Below are positions 18,885 through 27,537 of a stretch of 42,130 bases of DNA, piece after piece. Position numbers and translations under genes: made by a program. A model generated the notes under the pieces. The model did no database searches. It was not told the DNA's origin and saw only the letters and a program-made list of their open reading frames with translations. Source of the DNA: Mycolicibacter sinensis. Lineage in GTDB: Bacteria > Actinomycetota > Actinomycetes > Mycobacteriales > Mycobacteriaceae. Numbering within the stretch: the first letter of the stretch is position 1; each line of letters begins with the position of its first letter. The stretch is taken from assembly GCF_001667945.1 (NCBI RefSeq), contig NZ_LZJK01000069.1, forward strand, positions 1 to 42,130. Direction: 5' to 3'.

Positions 18885-19754
18885 TCAGTGCGGCAGCCGC
18901 GCCGCGATGTCGTCGATCTGCCAGATGCCGTCGGTCTCGATGGTCTCGGTGTCATGCCACCCGGACAGTTTCGAGATCGCCCCACCTTGCACCGCGTACA
19001 CCGTGCCGGTGATCGGACACTTGTCGGTGGCCAGATAGGCCACCAACGGCGAGATGTTGGCCGGGCTGAACAAGTCCAGCTCGCCGTCCTCCGGCTCGGC
19101 CATCAGCGCCCCCATCCCGGGCGTGGCCAGGGTGAGACGCGTGCGGGCGATCGGGGCGATGGCGTTGACCCGCACCCCGTAGCGATCCAACTCCTCGGCA
19201 GCGATCAGAGTCAGGGCGGCGATTCCCGCCTTGGCCGCACCGTAATTCGCCTGACCGGCGTTGGGCAGCGTGACCCCCGATCCCGAGGCGGTGTTGATCA
19301 CCGCGGCGTTGGGCTGGTCGCCGGCCTTGGATTGGGCCTTCCAGTAGGCCGCGGCGTGATGCAGCATCGCGAAATGCCCCTTGAGGTGCACGGCGATCAC
19401 GGCATCCCACTGCGACTCCTGCATTCCGGGGATGAACGAATCCCGCAGGATTCCGGCGTTGTTGACCAGCACATCCAGCCGGCCGAACTCGTCGATGGCC
19501 TGCTGGACAAGGCCTTTCGCGCACGACCAGTCGGCGATGTTGTCGGTGTTGGCCACCGCCCGGCCGCCGGCTGCCACAATCTCGTCGACCACCTGCGCCG
19601 CGGTGGCAGCGTCGGCACCCTCGCCGGCATTACTTCCGCCCAGGTCGTTGACCACCACGGCGGCGCCTTCGGCGGCAAAGAGCAGGGCGTGCTCGCGCCC
19701 GATCCCGCGTCCGGCACCGGTGATCACCGCGACCCGGCCTTCCAACACACCCAT
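18885..19754 (-). CDS. Short-chain dehydrogenase/reductase (3-hydroxyacyl-CoA dehydrogenase-like)
   Basis: This 289-aa classical SDR has the NAD(P)-binding TGAGRGIG (12-19), NNAG, and the catalytic YxxxK in ANYGAAKAG. NDLGG after the second strand, with its acidic Asp, suggests NAD rather than NADP. The family resembles the SDR half of multifunctional enzyme type 2 (hydroxyacyl-CoA dehydrogenase), which fits its place between a MaoC hydratase and an acyl-CoA dehydrogenase. AAGGAG lies 8 nt before ATG 19754. It probably oxidises the 3-hydroxyacyl-CoA formed by the adjacent hydratase. It is spaced 20 bp from MaoC and 16 bp from fadE21, so all are on one transcript. Confidence 0.9.
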   Translation of the reverse strand: MGVLEGRVAVITGAGRGIGREHALLFAAEGAAVVVNDLGGSNAGEGADAATAAQVVDEIVAAGGRAVANTDNIADWSCAKGLVQQAIDEFGRLDVLVNNAGILRDSFIPGMQESQWDAVIAVHLKGHFAMLHHAAAYWKAQSKAGDQPNAAVINTASGSGVTLPNAGQANYGAAKAGIAALTLIAAEELDRYGVRVNAIAPIARTRLTLATPGMGALMAEPEDGELDLFSPANISPLVAYLATDKCPITGTVYAVQGGAISKLSGWHDTETIETDGIWQIDDIAARLPH

Positions 19755-19774
19755 GTATGGCTCCTTGCTGTTCT

Positions 19775-20641
19775 CTAGTCGGCGATGACGGCCAAGCCGT
19801 CGGTGATGGCCATTTCGCCGGTGCCTACCCGCGCGGTCTCGAATGCGTAGGTCGTGGCGCCGTCGCCGCGACCACTGGTCCAGATCCGGGTCTGAAGGTC
19901 GTCGCCGGGCAGCACCATCTTGGAGAACCGCACCGCGAGGCGCCGCAGCCGGTTGACATCCGAGCCGGCCACCTCGGTGAGCACCGCCCAGGAGGTGAAC
20001 GCCATGGTGCACAGACCGTGCGCGATGATCCCCGGCAGTCCGGCGTCGCGGGCGACTTCCTCGTCCAGGTGAATCGGCATCGGATCACCCGCGGCCGGCC
20101 CATAACGGAACGTCTGGTCGTGGTCGATATGTTGGACGACCTTGGCCACCGGCGCCTGCTCCCGCAGCGCGTCATCGAACTTGTGGCCGGGGCTGAGGTC
20201 CCCCACCCGTCGGCCCACATTGTGGCCGCGGAAGAAACAGGTCACATACTGTTCGTTGACCAATTCGCCGGCCTCAGTGCGGCATTCGAGGTAGACGGCG
20301 GCGCGGGTGCCCTTCTCCAGGCCCTCGTAGCCGATCATCTTGCCGCGCGAGACCAGCCGATCACCGGGGCGAATCGGCCGGTGGAAGTGGAAGTCCTGCT
20401 CGCCGTGCACCACTCGTGGGATCAGTTCGACCGGGGCGACCTCGACGGTCGGCGTCAGCAACGACTCGAACACCGGGACGATCGCGAATACCGGGGGCGC
20501 CAGATCGCCGTTGCGGTGCGCCGGGATCGGATCATTGGTCGCCTCGGCATAACAGACGATCCGCTCCCGGGTGACCTCGAAGCGGTCCTCGTCGGTCCAC
20601 TTGTTCAGCCCGGCGTCGTCGAATTCCAGCTCGTCGGCCAT
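19775..20641 (-). CDS. MaoC-family enoyl-CoA hydratase (double hotdog)
   Basis: This 288-aa protein has an N-terminal hotdog domain (about 1-130) and a C-terminal MaoC hotdog with the active-site segment DPMPIHLDEEVARDAGLPG, then IIAHGLCTMAF. The Asp and His of that segment are the catalytic pair of (R)-specific enoyl-CoA hydratases. It would hydrate the 2-enoyl-CoA made by FadE21. ATG 20641 is 1 bp after the SRPBCC stop, so translation is coupled. An upstream in-frame codon at 20668 would overlap the previous gene and is less likely. Confidence 0.9.
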   Translation of the reverse strand: MADELEFDDAGLNKWTDEDRFEVTRERIVCYAEATNDPIPAHRNGDLAPPVFAIVPVFESLLTPTVEVAPVELIPRVVHGEQDFHFHRPIRPGDRLVSRGKMIGYEGLEKGTRAAVYLECRTEAGELVNEQYVTCFFRGHNVGRRVGDLSPGHKFDDALREQAPVAKVVQHIDHDQTFRYGPAAGDPMPIHLDEEVARDAGLPGIIAHGLCTMAFTSWAVLTEVAGSDVNRLRRLAVRFSKMVLPGDDLQTRIWTSGRGDGATTYAFETARVGTGEMAITDGLAVIAD

Positions 20642-20642
20642 C

Positions 20643-21092
20643 TCAGGCCGCTGCTGCCAGCGCCTCAAGCTGCGCGAGCGTCTTGTCGAGTTGCTTGGCG
20701 CCGTCTTTCTCCACCGCCTTCCCCAGCGCGCCCTTGATCAACGCACCCTCGAAGTCGCCGGCCACGCTGAACACCGAGCCGTCGCCGTCGGGGCTGACCG
20801 TGAAGTCGAACCGGCACTTCACCCCCGCCATGCCGGTGCCCGACAACGTCAGGCTGCTTCCGGCACTCCCCTTTTCGGAGACCTTCTCGACCGTCCACTC
20901 GATCTTGTTCGCCATCCCGAGCATGACGATCTTGGCGGTCAGCGTCGAACCCGGCTCCAGCGCAGCCGGTGGCTCGGTGAGCCACTTCTCGTGGATGGTG
21001 AACCACTTGTCCCAGCTGGACAGATCGCTGATGGTGTCCCACAACGCGTTCGGGCTGACGGCCAGGTTCTTGGTGGCTTCGATGTGTCCCAT
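20643..21092 (-). CDS. SRPBCC-fold (START/CoxG-like) protein
   Basis: This 149-aa protein of the polyketide cyclase/SRPBCC superfamily has the typical N-terminal beta-alpha start HIEATKNLAVSPNALWDTIS, a central beta-sheet, and a C-terminal long helix (ALGKAVEKDGAKQLDKTLAQ, then LEALAAAA). The fold encloses a hydrophobic pocket for lipids or aromatic ligands. It has no catalytic motif. Placed between ltp1 and the MaoC gene, it may bind or present a lipid intermediate of the cassette; that is inference. Confidence 0.85.
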   Translation of the reverse strand: MGHIEATKNLAVSPNALWDTISDLSSWDKWFTIHEKWLTEPPAALEPGSTLTAKIVMLGMANKIEWTVEKVSEKGSAGSSLTLSGTGMAGVKCRFDFTVSPDGDGSVFSVAGDFEGALIKGALGKAVEKDGAKQLDKTLAQLEALAAAA

Positions 21093-21119
21093 GGGGTGTT
21101 CTCCTCGGCTCTCGGTGGG

Positions 21120-22325
21120 CTAGCGCTCGGCGCGCTGGTAGGCGGTGACCACGGCGGCGCCACCGAGGCCGATGTTGTGTTGCAGGGCGGCGGTGACGCC
21201 CGGCACCTGGCGCTGGTCGGCCTCCCCCCGCAGCTGCCAGGTCAACTCCGAGCACTGCGCCAGCCCGGTGGCCCCCAGCGGATGCCCCTTGGAGATCAAG
21301 CCGCCCGAGGGGTTGACCACCCAGCGTCCGCCGTAGGTGGTGTCGCCGTCGTCGATCAACTTGGGCGCCTCCCCTTCGGCGCAGAGCCCCAGCGCTTCGT
21401 AGAGCAGCAGCTCGTTCGCCGAGAAGCAGTCGTGCAGCTCGATCACCTGGAAGTCCTCCGGTCCGAGGCCCGACTGCCGGTAGACCCGTTGTGCAGCTTG
21501 CACATTCATGTCGTAGCCGATCAGGTTCTTGGCGGTGCCGTCGAAGGTGGAGGCGAAGTCGGTGGTCATCGCCTGCCCGACGATCTCCACGGCCCGCCCG
21601 GCCAGGCCGTGCTTGTCGACGAACCCCTCGCTGGCCAGGATCGCCGCCCCCGAGCCATCCGAGGTCGGCGAGCACTGCAGCTTGGTCAGCGGGTCATAGA
21701 TCATCCGGGAGCCCAGGATGTCCTCGAGGGTGTATTCGTCCTGGAACTGGGCGTAGGGGTTGTTCACCGAATGCTTGTGGTTCTTGTAGCCGATCTTGGC
21801 GAAATGCTCGGCGGTGGAACCGTATTGCTTGATGTGCTCGCGGCCCGCGGCGCCGAACATCCACGGCGCCACCGGGAACAGCACCTCGGAGATCTCGGCC
21901 AGCGCCAGCACATGCTTTTCCATCGGCTGGGCACGGTCGTCATAGGTGGACTCCAGCGAGCCGGGCTTCATCTTCTCGAAGCCCAGCGCGATGGTGCAGT
22001 CGGCCAGCCCGCCGCGGATCGCCTGGGCGGCAAGGTAGAGCGCGGTCGAACCGGTCGAACAGTTGTTGTTGACGTTGACCACCGGGATCCCGGTCAGCCC
22101 CAGCTCGTACAGCGCCCGCTGCCCGGAGGTGGACTCACCGTAGACGTAACCGACGTAGCCCTGCTCCACCTCGCGGTAGTCGATCCCGGCGTCGGTCAGC
22201 GCCTTGGTGCCGGATTCGCGGGCCATGTCCGGGTAGTCCCACGCCGACCCGTCGTCGTTGTGACGCCGGCCCGGCTTCTCGAACTTCGTCATCCCGACGC
22301 CGATCACATACACCCTGTTCGCCAT
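21120..22325 (-). CDS. ltp1: Lipid-transfer protein/SCP-x-type thiolase Ltp1
   Basis: This 401-aa thiolase-fold protein equals Mtb Ltp1 (Rv2790c) in length. The nucleophile Cys89 lies in [13 protein letters not shown]. Later motifs are HDCFSANE and the C-terminal [15 protein letters not shown] with the active-site His. SCP-x thiolases cleave 3-ketoacyl-CoAs of branched or sterol side chains, and related Ltp proteins act as aldolases. ATG 22325 is chosen over the upstream in-frame ATG at 22340 because GGAGGAG lies 5 nt before it. It is the first gene of a five-gene cassette (ltp1, SRPBCC, MaoC, SDR, fadE21), with a -35/-10 promoter at 22358-22386. Confidence 0.93.
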   Translation of the reverse strand: MANRVYVIGVGMTKFEKPGRRHNDDGSAWDYPDMARESGTKALTDAGIDYREVEQGYVGYVYGESTSGQRALYELGLTGIPVVNVNNNCSTGSTALYLAAQAIRGGLADCTIALGFEKMKPGSLESTYDDRAQPMEKHVLALAEISEVLFPVAPWMFGAAGREHIKQYGSTAEHFAKIGYKNHKHSVNNPYAQFQDEYTLEDILGSRMIYDPLTKLQCSPTSDGSGAAILASEGFVDKHGLAGRAVEIVGQAMTTDFASTFDGTAKNLIGYDMNVQAAQRVYRQSGLGPEDFQVIELHDCFSANELLLYEALGLCAEGEAPKLIDDGDTTYGGRWVVNPSGGLISKGHPLGATGLAQCSELTWQLRGEADQRQVPGVTAALQHNIGLGGAAVVTAYQRAER

Positions 22326-22357
22326 GGTTCTCCTCCACATCCCGCCAGGTGGCTAAA

Positions 22358-22386
22358 AACATACAGACGTGATTGCATCTTTACAA
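22358..22386 (-). promoter_or_regulatory. Promoter of the ltp1-fadE21 cassette
   Basis: On the minus strand, TTGTAA (22386-22381) is followed by a 17-bp spacer and TATGTT (22363-22358), a good sigma-A match. The predicted start near 22351 leaves a leader of about 25 nt holding the strong GGAGGAG site. Confidence 0.55.
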
Positions 22387-22406
22387 GGGCGCGCAGCGGG
22401 CCACGC

Positions 22407-22426
22407 CCGGCGGGCCACGCCGCCGG
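22407..22426 (-). terminator. GC-rich hairpin after the TetR gene
   Basis: CCGGCGG and CCGCCGG form a 7-bp stem with a 6-nt loop, starting 10 nt after the TetR stop codon in the direction of transcription. There is no U-tract, as often in mycobacteria. It would separate the TetR gene from the ltp1 promoter 20 bp further on. Confidence 0.4.
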
Positions 22427-22436
22427 CCCAGCGATA

Positions 22437-23072
22437 TCAGTGGGGGTACGGCAAGACGCCGGTGGCGACCTGACGCAGGTGTACGCACGCCCGATCCCAG
22501 CGCCGCCGGGCGCGCTGCGGGTCGTCGTCGACGAAGTTCGACACCAGGATGCCGCGCAGTGCGTCCATCGCGGTGTAGACGACGTTGCGGATCTCTTTTT
22601 GGGCGGGGTGTCCGGGCATCAGCTGGGCGATCGCGGCGACCAGGGTCCCGTTGACGACGGCTTCCACCCGCTCGATGTGCTGTGCGAGGACCCGGTCGGT
22701 GCGGGCGGCGACCCAGAGTTCCACGGTCGCAATGAACATCGGCCCCTGGTGGGCTTCCCACAGGAAGTCCAGGGCTGTTGCCACCGGGTCCGGGATGGAC
22801 CGGACCTGGCCGAGTTCGCGGATGGCGGCCTGGGTGCGCTGCTGGGCCAGGTGTTCGACGGCGGCGACGACGAGATCTTCTTTCGACCGGAAGTGGTGGA
22901 TCTGGGCGCCCCGGGTGACGCCGGCCAGTTCGGCGATACGCGGCGTGGTGGTGCCGGAGTAGCCGTAGCTCACCAGGCAGTCGATGGTGGCATCGAGCAG
23001 TCGAGTCCGCATCGCGGCGCTGCGCTCCGCCTGGGTGCGGCGCGCCGCCGGTGCACTCCCGCTCGCAGCCAT
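22437..23072 (-). CDS. TetR-family transcriptional regulator
   Basis: This 211-aa repressor has an N-terminal HTH at about 20-66: MRTRLLDATIDCLVSYGYSG, TTTPRIAELAGVTRGAQIHH, then HFRSKEDLVVAAVEHL. The ligand-binding domain is helical and ends with TAMDALRGILVSNF. ATG 23072 has GGAGG 7 nt upstream. It lies 111 bp upstream of ltp1 in the same direction, so it is a likely regulator of the fatty acid cassette, and probably of itself. The inducer may be an acyl-CoA, as for other mycobacterial TetR regulators of lipid genes; that is inference. Confidence 0.93.
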   Translation of the reverse strand: MAASGSAPAARRTQAERSAAMRTRLLDATIDCLVSYGYSGTTTPRIAELAGVTRGAQIHHFRSKEDLVVAAVEHLAQQRTQAAIRELGQVRSIPDPVATALDFLWEAHQGPMFIATVELWVAARTDRVLAQHIERVEAVVNGTLVAAIAQLMPGHPAQKEIRNVVYTAMDALRGILVSNFVDDDPQRARRRWDRACVHLRQVATGVLPYPH

Positions 23073-23117
23073 CCCAGCACCTCCACGATTCGGCGTCCGA
23101 CTCCCAACTCGCGCGTC

Positions 23118-23166
23118 AGCATAACGTCAGGGGGGCACGTTTACATACGTTCACGCTGGCATGTAA
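23118..23166 (-). promoter_or_regulatory. TetR-gene promoter region with inverted repeat
   Basis: TATGCT (23123-23118, minus strand) is a -10 candidate. Upstream lies an inverted repeat TTACAT (23141-23146) and ATGTAA (23161-23166), 14 bp apart. GTATGTAAA here resembles GTATGTTTT at the ltp1 -10 box, so both may carry a TetR operator. Confidence 0.35.
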
Positions 23167-23219
23167 CTCTCCGGCGACGCTCCCACAGCATGGGATCGGC
23201 TCGCCCCGGGTCCGCCCGC

Positions 23220-25259
23220 CTAGACCAACTGCCGCGGGATCTCCCGGCTCCAGTCCTGGGCGTAGACCCGGCGGCGGCCGTGCAGCTCATCGAACTCGTA
23301 GGCGTCTAGTTGCGCGGTCACGATGAAGCTTTCGGCGGTCGAGGACAGCACGGTCGAGGTGGTGATCTCGACGTTCCAATCGTCGCGCCGGAAGCCGTTG
23401 AGCGTGCGGGTCTCGCCGCACGCCGAGGTCGGGTCGTTGCCTTGAAAGCTGAACGACTCGGCGGTGTTGCGCCGCACCGCCGTTGCGGTTTCGTCGATGA
23501 TCTCCTCACCCTGATCGTTGCCGATGTGCAGGGCGGTGATACCGGTGGCCAGGTCCCGGGCGATACGCCAGTAATGGTCGCCGGGCCGTACCTGCGTGGT
23601 GGCCAGCGGCGGTGCCGACTGGGCCGGGCCGAACGGCGGCAGCTGTGCGTCCTCGTCGTCACGTCGCGGCCGCACCGGCAGCGACAGCGTGCTGCGCCCG
23701 GTGGACACGGTCAGCATGACCGGTTCCGGAGCGGGCCACACCAGCGGGAAATAGGAGCTGGACAGCGACAACCGCAGCCGGTGCCCCGCCGGGAACACCT
23801 GCGCCATCCCGTTGAGCTTGACCCGCACCCGGTAGCGCTGCCCCGGCGTCAGCGGCTGGGGGTCGGCACTGCCGTCGCGGTGGGTGAGGTTCAGCAGGCC
23901 GTAGGTCACCCGAGTCGCCTCGCCGTTGGGTGCCACGTCGGACAGCCGGGCGGCAACCATCGCGACCGGCTTGTCGGCGGCGATCTCCAGGTCAAGTCGG
24001 GGCAGCCCGAGCACCTCGACCGGCTCGGCGAGCGGTTCGGTGTCGAACACCAGCGCGCCGCCGTCCCCGTCGCGTTGGTCGGTGGGCAGGTCCGGTGTCG
24101 CCGCGTAGGAGGCCCACTTCCCCGCCGACAGCCCTGCGCTGAGCGGCGAGCACACCGAGAGCTGTTCAGCTGCCGCATCATCGCGCTGTGCTGCCAGGCC
24201 GTGGCGGGTGAGCGTGTAGCAATAGTCCACGGTGTGCGGGCTGGGCCAGCTCGGCTCGCCCACCCACCTTCCCGGGCGCTGTTCATAGGCCGGGTTGGGC
24301 GGAACACTGTCCTGCATCCAGGCCCGCAGCATCGGCTCGTCCATGATCCCGTTGTCGATTCCCTTGAGCCAGTGGTCGAACCAGCGCACCGTCTCCTGCA
24401 GGAAGCCGATCGCCGGCCCCGGCACCCCGAGGTGGGGATATTTGTGGCCCCACGGGCCGATCAGGCCCTTGCGGGGAACGTCGAAATTCTCCAGCAACCG
24501 GAAGATGGCGTTGGTGTAGCCGTCGGCCCAACCGCCCACCGCGAACACCGGGCACGTCACGGCGCCGTAGTCCTCGTTGACCGAGGCCCGTTTCCAGTAG
24601 TGGTCACGGTGCTGGTGTTCCAGCCACTTTTCCACCCACAGGCCGCTGCCCTCCAGACGCTGCCGCCACATCTGGCGCCAGCGGTCCCCGACGATCGCCG
24701 GATCCGGCGGCAGACTGTTGTAGGCGAACATCACCGTGGCCTCCGACAGGTTGTCCGACAGCAGGCAGCCGCCCATGTAGTGCATGTTGTCCACATAGAG
24801 GTCGTCAGTGGCCGAGGCACTGATGATCGCTTTGAGGGCGGGCGGGCGGCGGGCCGCGATGTGCAGGCTGTTGAAGCCGCCCCAGGAGATCCCCATCATC
24901 CCGACATTGCCGTCGCACCAAGGCTGTTCGGCCAGCCATGCGATCACCGTGCAGGCATCGTCTTGTTCGGCGGGCAGGTACTCATCGGCCAGTACCCCGT
25001 CGGAGTCGCCACTGCCGCGCAGATCCACCCGCACACAGGCATACCCATGACCGGCGATATAGGGATGGTTCAACGCATCCCGGTAGCGGGTGTCATCACG
25101 CTTGCGGTACGGCAGGTACTCCAGCACAGCCGGCACCGGTGTCTGCTCGGCGTCCACCGGCAGCCAGATGCGTGCGGCCAGCCGGGCGCCGTCTGCCATG
25201 GTGATGAAGGTGTTCTCGATCGTGCGGACGTGATGGGGAAAGGACGTGATCGTCTCCAA
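23220..25259 (-). CDS. CocE/NonD-family hydrolase (X-Pro dipeptidyl-peptidase-like), 679 aa
   Basis: A serine hydrolase of the S15/CocE group. The alpha/beta hydrolase core (about 15-330) has GISWGG with nucleophile Ser125, and DLRGSGDSDG (79-88) near the oxyanion region. The C-terminal jelly-roll domain (PF08530-like) covers the remainder. Family members hydrolyse esters, amides or peptide bonds next to proline; cytosolic location is likely as no signal peptide is seen. The start is TTG 25259, supported by AAGGAG 6 nt upstream. It is the second gene of a pair with the ATP-grasp ligase (15-bp gap), an unusual combination. The protein is longer than the CocE homologue at 30761-32413, the extra residues lying mostly in the C-terminal half. 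Confidence 0.9.
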   Translation of the reverse strand: METITSFPHHVRTIENTFITMADGARLAARIWLPVDAEQTPVPAVLEYLPYRKRDDTRYRDALNHPYIAGHGYACVRVDLRGSGDSDGVLADEYLPAEQDDACTVIAWLAEQPWCDGNVGMMGISWGGFNSLHIAARRPPALKAIISASATDDLYVDNMHYMGGCLLSDNLSEATVMFAYNSLPPDPAIVGDRWRQMWRQRLEGSGLWVEKWLEHQHRDHYWKRASVNEDYGAVTCPVFAVGGWADGYTNAIFRLLENFDVPRKGLIGPWGHKYPHLGVPGPAIGFLQETVRWFDHWLKGIDNGIMDEPMLRAWMQDSVPPNPAYEQRPGRWVGEPSWPSPHTVDYCYTLTRHGLAAQRDDAAAEQLSVCSPLSAGLSAGKWASYAATPDLPTDQRDGDGGALVFDTEPLAEPVEVLGLPRLDLEIAADKPVAMVAARLSDVAPNGEATRVTYGLLNLTHRDGSADPQPLTPGQRYRVRVKLNGMAQVFPAGHRLRLSLSSSYFPLVWPAPEPVMLTVSTGRSTLSLPVRPRRDDEDAQLPPFGPAQSAPPLATTQVRPGDHYWRIARDLATGITALHIGNDQGEEIIDETATAVRRNTAESFSFQGNDPTSACGETRTLNGFRRDDWNVEITTSTVLSSTAESFIVTAQLDAYEFDELHGRRRVYAQDWSREIPRQLV

Positions 25260-25274
25260 CGCTTCTCCTTGCGG

Positions 25275-26579
25275 TCAACGGGCGGCGGCGGACTCCCTGA
25301 TGGTGAACGGCAGCAGCTGCTGGGCGCTGGCGAAGTCCTCGGCAAGCGCATCGGTGCTCTGGGCGCCCATGTACAAGGTGGCCAACTCGTAGCGGTAGGG
25401 ATTCTGGTTGGGCAGCTCCGAGAGCCGGTCCCCCACCGCTACGGTGATCTCCACCAAAGTGTCGGGAAAGCGTTCGCGGACCCGTTCGATATCCGACGCA
25501 CTGGGCACGGCCTCGACCACGCCGTCGGTCTCGTGGCCCATCAGGCATTTCGCGGCCGTGGCGAACTTCCCGGCGCGGGCGTGCGGCCGCGGACGCCGGC
25601 CCAGCGCGACGTCGATGGCGAATTCGTGGTTCGACACCCCGTCCACCTTCGCGAACAAGTCACTGTGCGACTGCGAGATTCGGGTATTGACCTCGATCAA
25701 CCAGAGCTTGTCGGTGTCGGCGTCCCACATGAACTCGGCGTTGAAGCACCCGTTGTCGAATCCGACGTGCCGCATGTAGCGCTCGGTGACATCGATCATG
25801 CGCTGCTGCAACGCAGAACTGATCGACGAAGCCGGATAGTCGAGGCGGTCGAAGCTGTGCCCGTCGGCGGCCCGGTGCATGTCGAACACGCCGTGCACCA
25901 GGAAATCCCCGCGGTACATCGACCCCTCGGGGGCGGCCTGGACCCCCGAAACGATGCTTTCGGCAATGCACGCCGTGCCGGTCACCCCCTCGACGCGCTC
26001 GGGGAGATCGACCATCCCCAGCGCCTCGTCGAACGCGTCCCCGTATCGGCGGATGCTCGCCCGGATCTCGTCGAGCGCCTCGGCGAACTGTGCCCGGGTG
26101 TGGATTTCGAACCCAAGTTGCGATGAATGTGACTTGACCGGCTTGACCCAGAACGGAAATGCGACATCCCCGGCGTCCAGGGCATCCAGGGCGTCGTCGT
26201 CGAACGGGTCGAACGCCGCGAAGGCCGGCACGCATTCGGGAACCGATTCGCGTTGGGTCAGCCGCGACCAGTACTTGTGCTCGCACGTCAGGATGCTGCG
26301 CAGACTCGGAGCCGGGATGTCGTGCTCGGCAGCCAGCACCGGGCCCAGCACGCTGGTGGGAAAGTCCCAATGCGCGATGATCGCGTCTACGGTGCCGTCG
26401 AACCCGGCGAGCTGCGCGCGGGCCTCATCCAGGAGGGCGCCGAGTTCGTAGTGCTCGGCGCCGACCAGCACGTCGTAGTCGAGCAGACCATGAAAGCGCA
26501 GTTCGTCGGCGCCACGTACGGTGTGCAGCTCACCGCGCTGCTGCTCGCTGAGTCCCAGCACGAACACGTTTTTGGGCAT
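25275..26579 (-). CDS. ATP-grasp carboxylate-amine ligase-like protein
   Basis: This 434-aa protein has an ATP-grasp fold. Residues FPFWVKPVKSHSSQLGFEIH (mid-protein) match the lysine strand that grips ATP. Near the C-terminal third, NAEFMWDADTDKLWLIEVN, followed by TRISQSH, carries the acidic and Asn residues for Mg2+. Such enzymes join a carboxylate to an amine or thiol via an acyl-phosphate. The N-terminal ~100 residues look like a pre-ATP-grasp domain (KNVFVLGLSEQQ). I chose ATG 26579 (MPKNVFVLG). An ATG at 26633 would add 18 residues and overlap the start codon of the divergent esterase. The product and partner substrate are unknown; the linked CocE hydrolase suggests an amide- or peptide-like product. 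Confidence 0.82.
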   Translation of the reverse strand: MPKNVFVLGLSEQQRGELHTVRGADELRFHGLLDYDVLVGAEHYELGALLDEARAQLAGFDGTVDAIIAHWDFPTSVLGPVLAAEHDIPAPSLRSILTCEHKYWSRLTQRESVPECVPAFAAFDPFDDDALDALDAGDVAFPFWVKPVKSHSSQLGFEIHTRAQFAEALDEIRASIRRYGDAFDEALGMVDLPERVEGVTGTACIAESIVSGVQAAPEGSMYRGDFLVHGVFDMHRAADGHSFDRLDYPASSISSALQQRMIDVTERYMRHVGFDNGCFNAEFMWDADTDKLWLIEVNTRISQSHSDLFAKVDGVSNHEFAIDVALGRRPRPHARAGKFATAAKCLMGHETDGVVEAVPSASDIERVRERFPDTLVEITVAVGDRLSELPNQNPYRYELATLYMGAQSTDALAEDFASAQQLLPFTIRESAAAR

Positions 26580-26631
26580 ATGGTCTGGGATGCCCGTTGT
26601 AGCGCCAGGCAAACCGGGTAACCCGTCAGCC

Positions 26632-27537
26632 ATGGTCTCGCTACGTTCCCACCTGGTGACGATCTCCCTGCGCGCCCAGCGCAGTAAACGCTTCTACGCC
26701 GACCCGGCGGTGATGCGGGCACGCCTGCCCAAACACCAGAGTCCGCACAAGACCGAGCCGATCCGCTCGGTGCGCCGGCGGGTCCGGGTCGCCGAAAGCC
26801 ACGTCGGCCAGACCCGCTGCTATGTGCTCGAGCCCCGTTCCGGCGCTGGCAGCCGGCGGGTGCTGCACCTGCACGGCGGTGGGTTCGTCGAAGAACCCGA
26901 GCCGCACCATTGGCGGTTTCTGCGGTGGCTGGTCGAGCACGCCGACGCCACCGTCGTGTTTCCCATCTACCCGCTGTGCCCCTCGGCCGGCCATCGGCGG
27001 ATCCGCGCCTGCGTGCGCGCGGTATACGACCGGTACCTCGCGGACCACGGCGGGGCCCGCTATGTGTTCGGGGACTCGGCGGGCGGCGCGCTCACCACCG
27101 ACCTGGTCGAGACGCTGCGCCGGGAGCGGGGGCGGTTGCCGACGGGCCTGGGACTGATCTCCCCCTGGCTGGATCTGGCGGTGGCCGACCCGCGTTCAGC
27201 GCGGATTGAACCGCACGACCCGGAGTTGGGAATCGAAGGCCTGCGCCAGGCCGGCCGGTGGTATGCCGCCGGGGAATCCCTCGAGGATCCGGGAATCAGC
27301 CCGGTGCACGCCGATTTCACCGGCTTCCCACCGATGGTGATGTTCACCGGAACCCGCGACATTCTCAATCCCGACGCCCGCCGGCTGTGTGACGCGGCCA
27401 CCGCCAGCGGTGTACGGGTCGACTTTCACGAGTACGACGGGATGTTTCACAACTGGCTGATGCAGCCCATTCCCGAGGGCGCCCGGGCCCGGGCACAGGT
27501 GGGCCGGTTCTTCGAAGAGGTCTTCGAGACGGTTTAA
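26632..27537 (+). CDS. Alpha/beta hydrolase, HSL-type esterase, 301 aa
   Basis: The motifs are HLHGGGF (oxyanion hole), GDSAGGAL (Ser nucleophile), DILNPD (acid) and GMFHNW (His), the full HSL-family catalytic set. The N-terminal ~45 residues are basic and helical (RRRVRV near 47-52). ATG 26632 is taken because the preceding frame contains no better start, although no Shine-Dalgarno is obvious. It is divergent from the ATP-grasp/CocE pair with 52 bp between starts, so the three may be one functional locus. Its TAA (27535-27537) overlaps the convergent truB stop. Confidence 0.9.
   Translation: MVSLRSHLVTISLRAQRSKRFYADPAVMRARLPKHQSPHKTEPIRSVRRRVRVAESHVGQTRCYVLEPRSGAGSRRVLHLHGGGFVEEPEPHHWRFLRWLVEHADATVVFPIYPLCPSAGHRRIRACVRAVYDRYLADHGGARYVFGDSAGGALTTDLVETLRRERGRLPTGLGLISPWLDLAVADPRSARIEPHDPELGIEGLRQAGRWYAAGESLEDPGISPVHADFTGFPPMVMFTGTRDILNPDARRLCDAATASGVRVDFHEYDGMFHNWLMQPIPEGARARAQVGRFFEEVFETV

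Noticed and set aside
20571..23309. 912-codon open frame on the plus strand
   Set aside because: Antisense shadow of the SRPBCC, ltp1 and TetR genes, each of which has clear family motifs and ribosome binding sites.
23310..26126. 938-codon open frame on the plus strand
   Set aside because: Antisense shadow of the CocE and ATP-grasp genes; no domain recognisable and composition dominated by Arg/Gly/His/Val.
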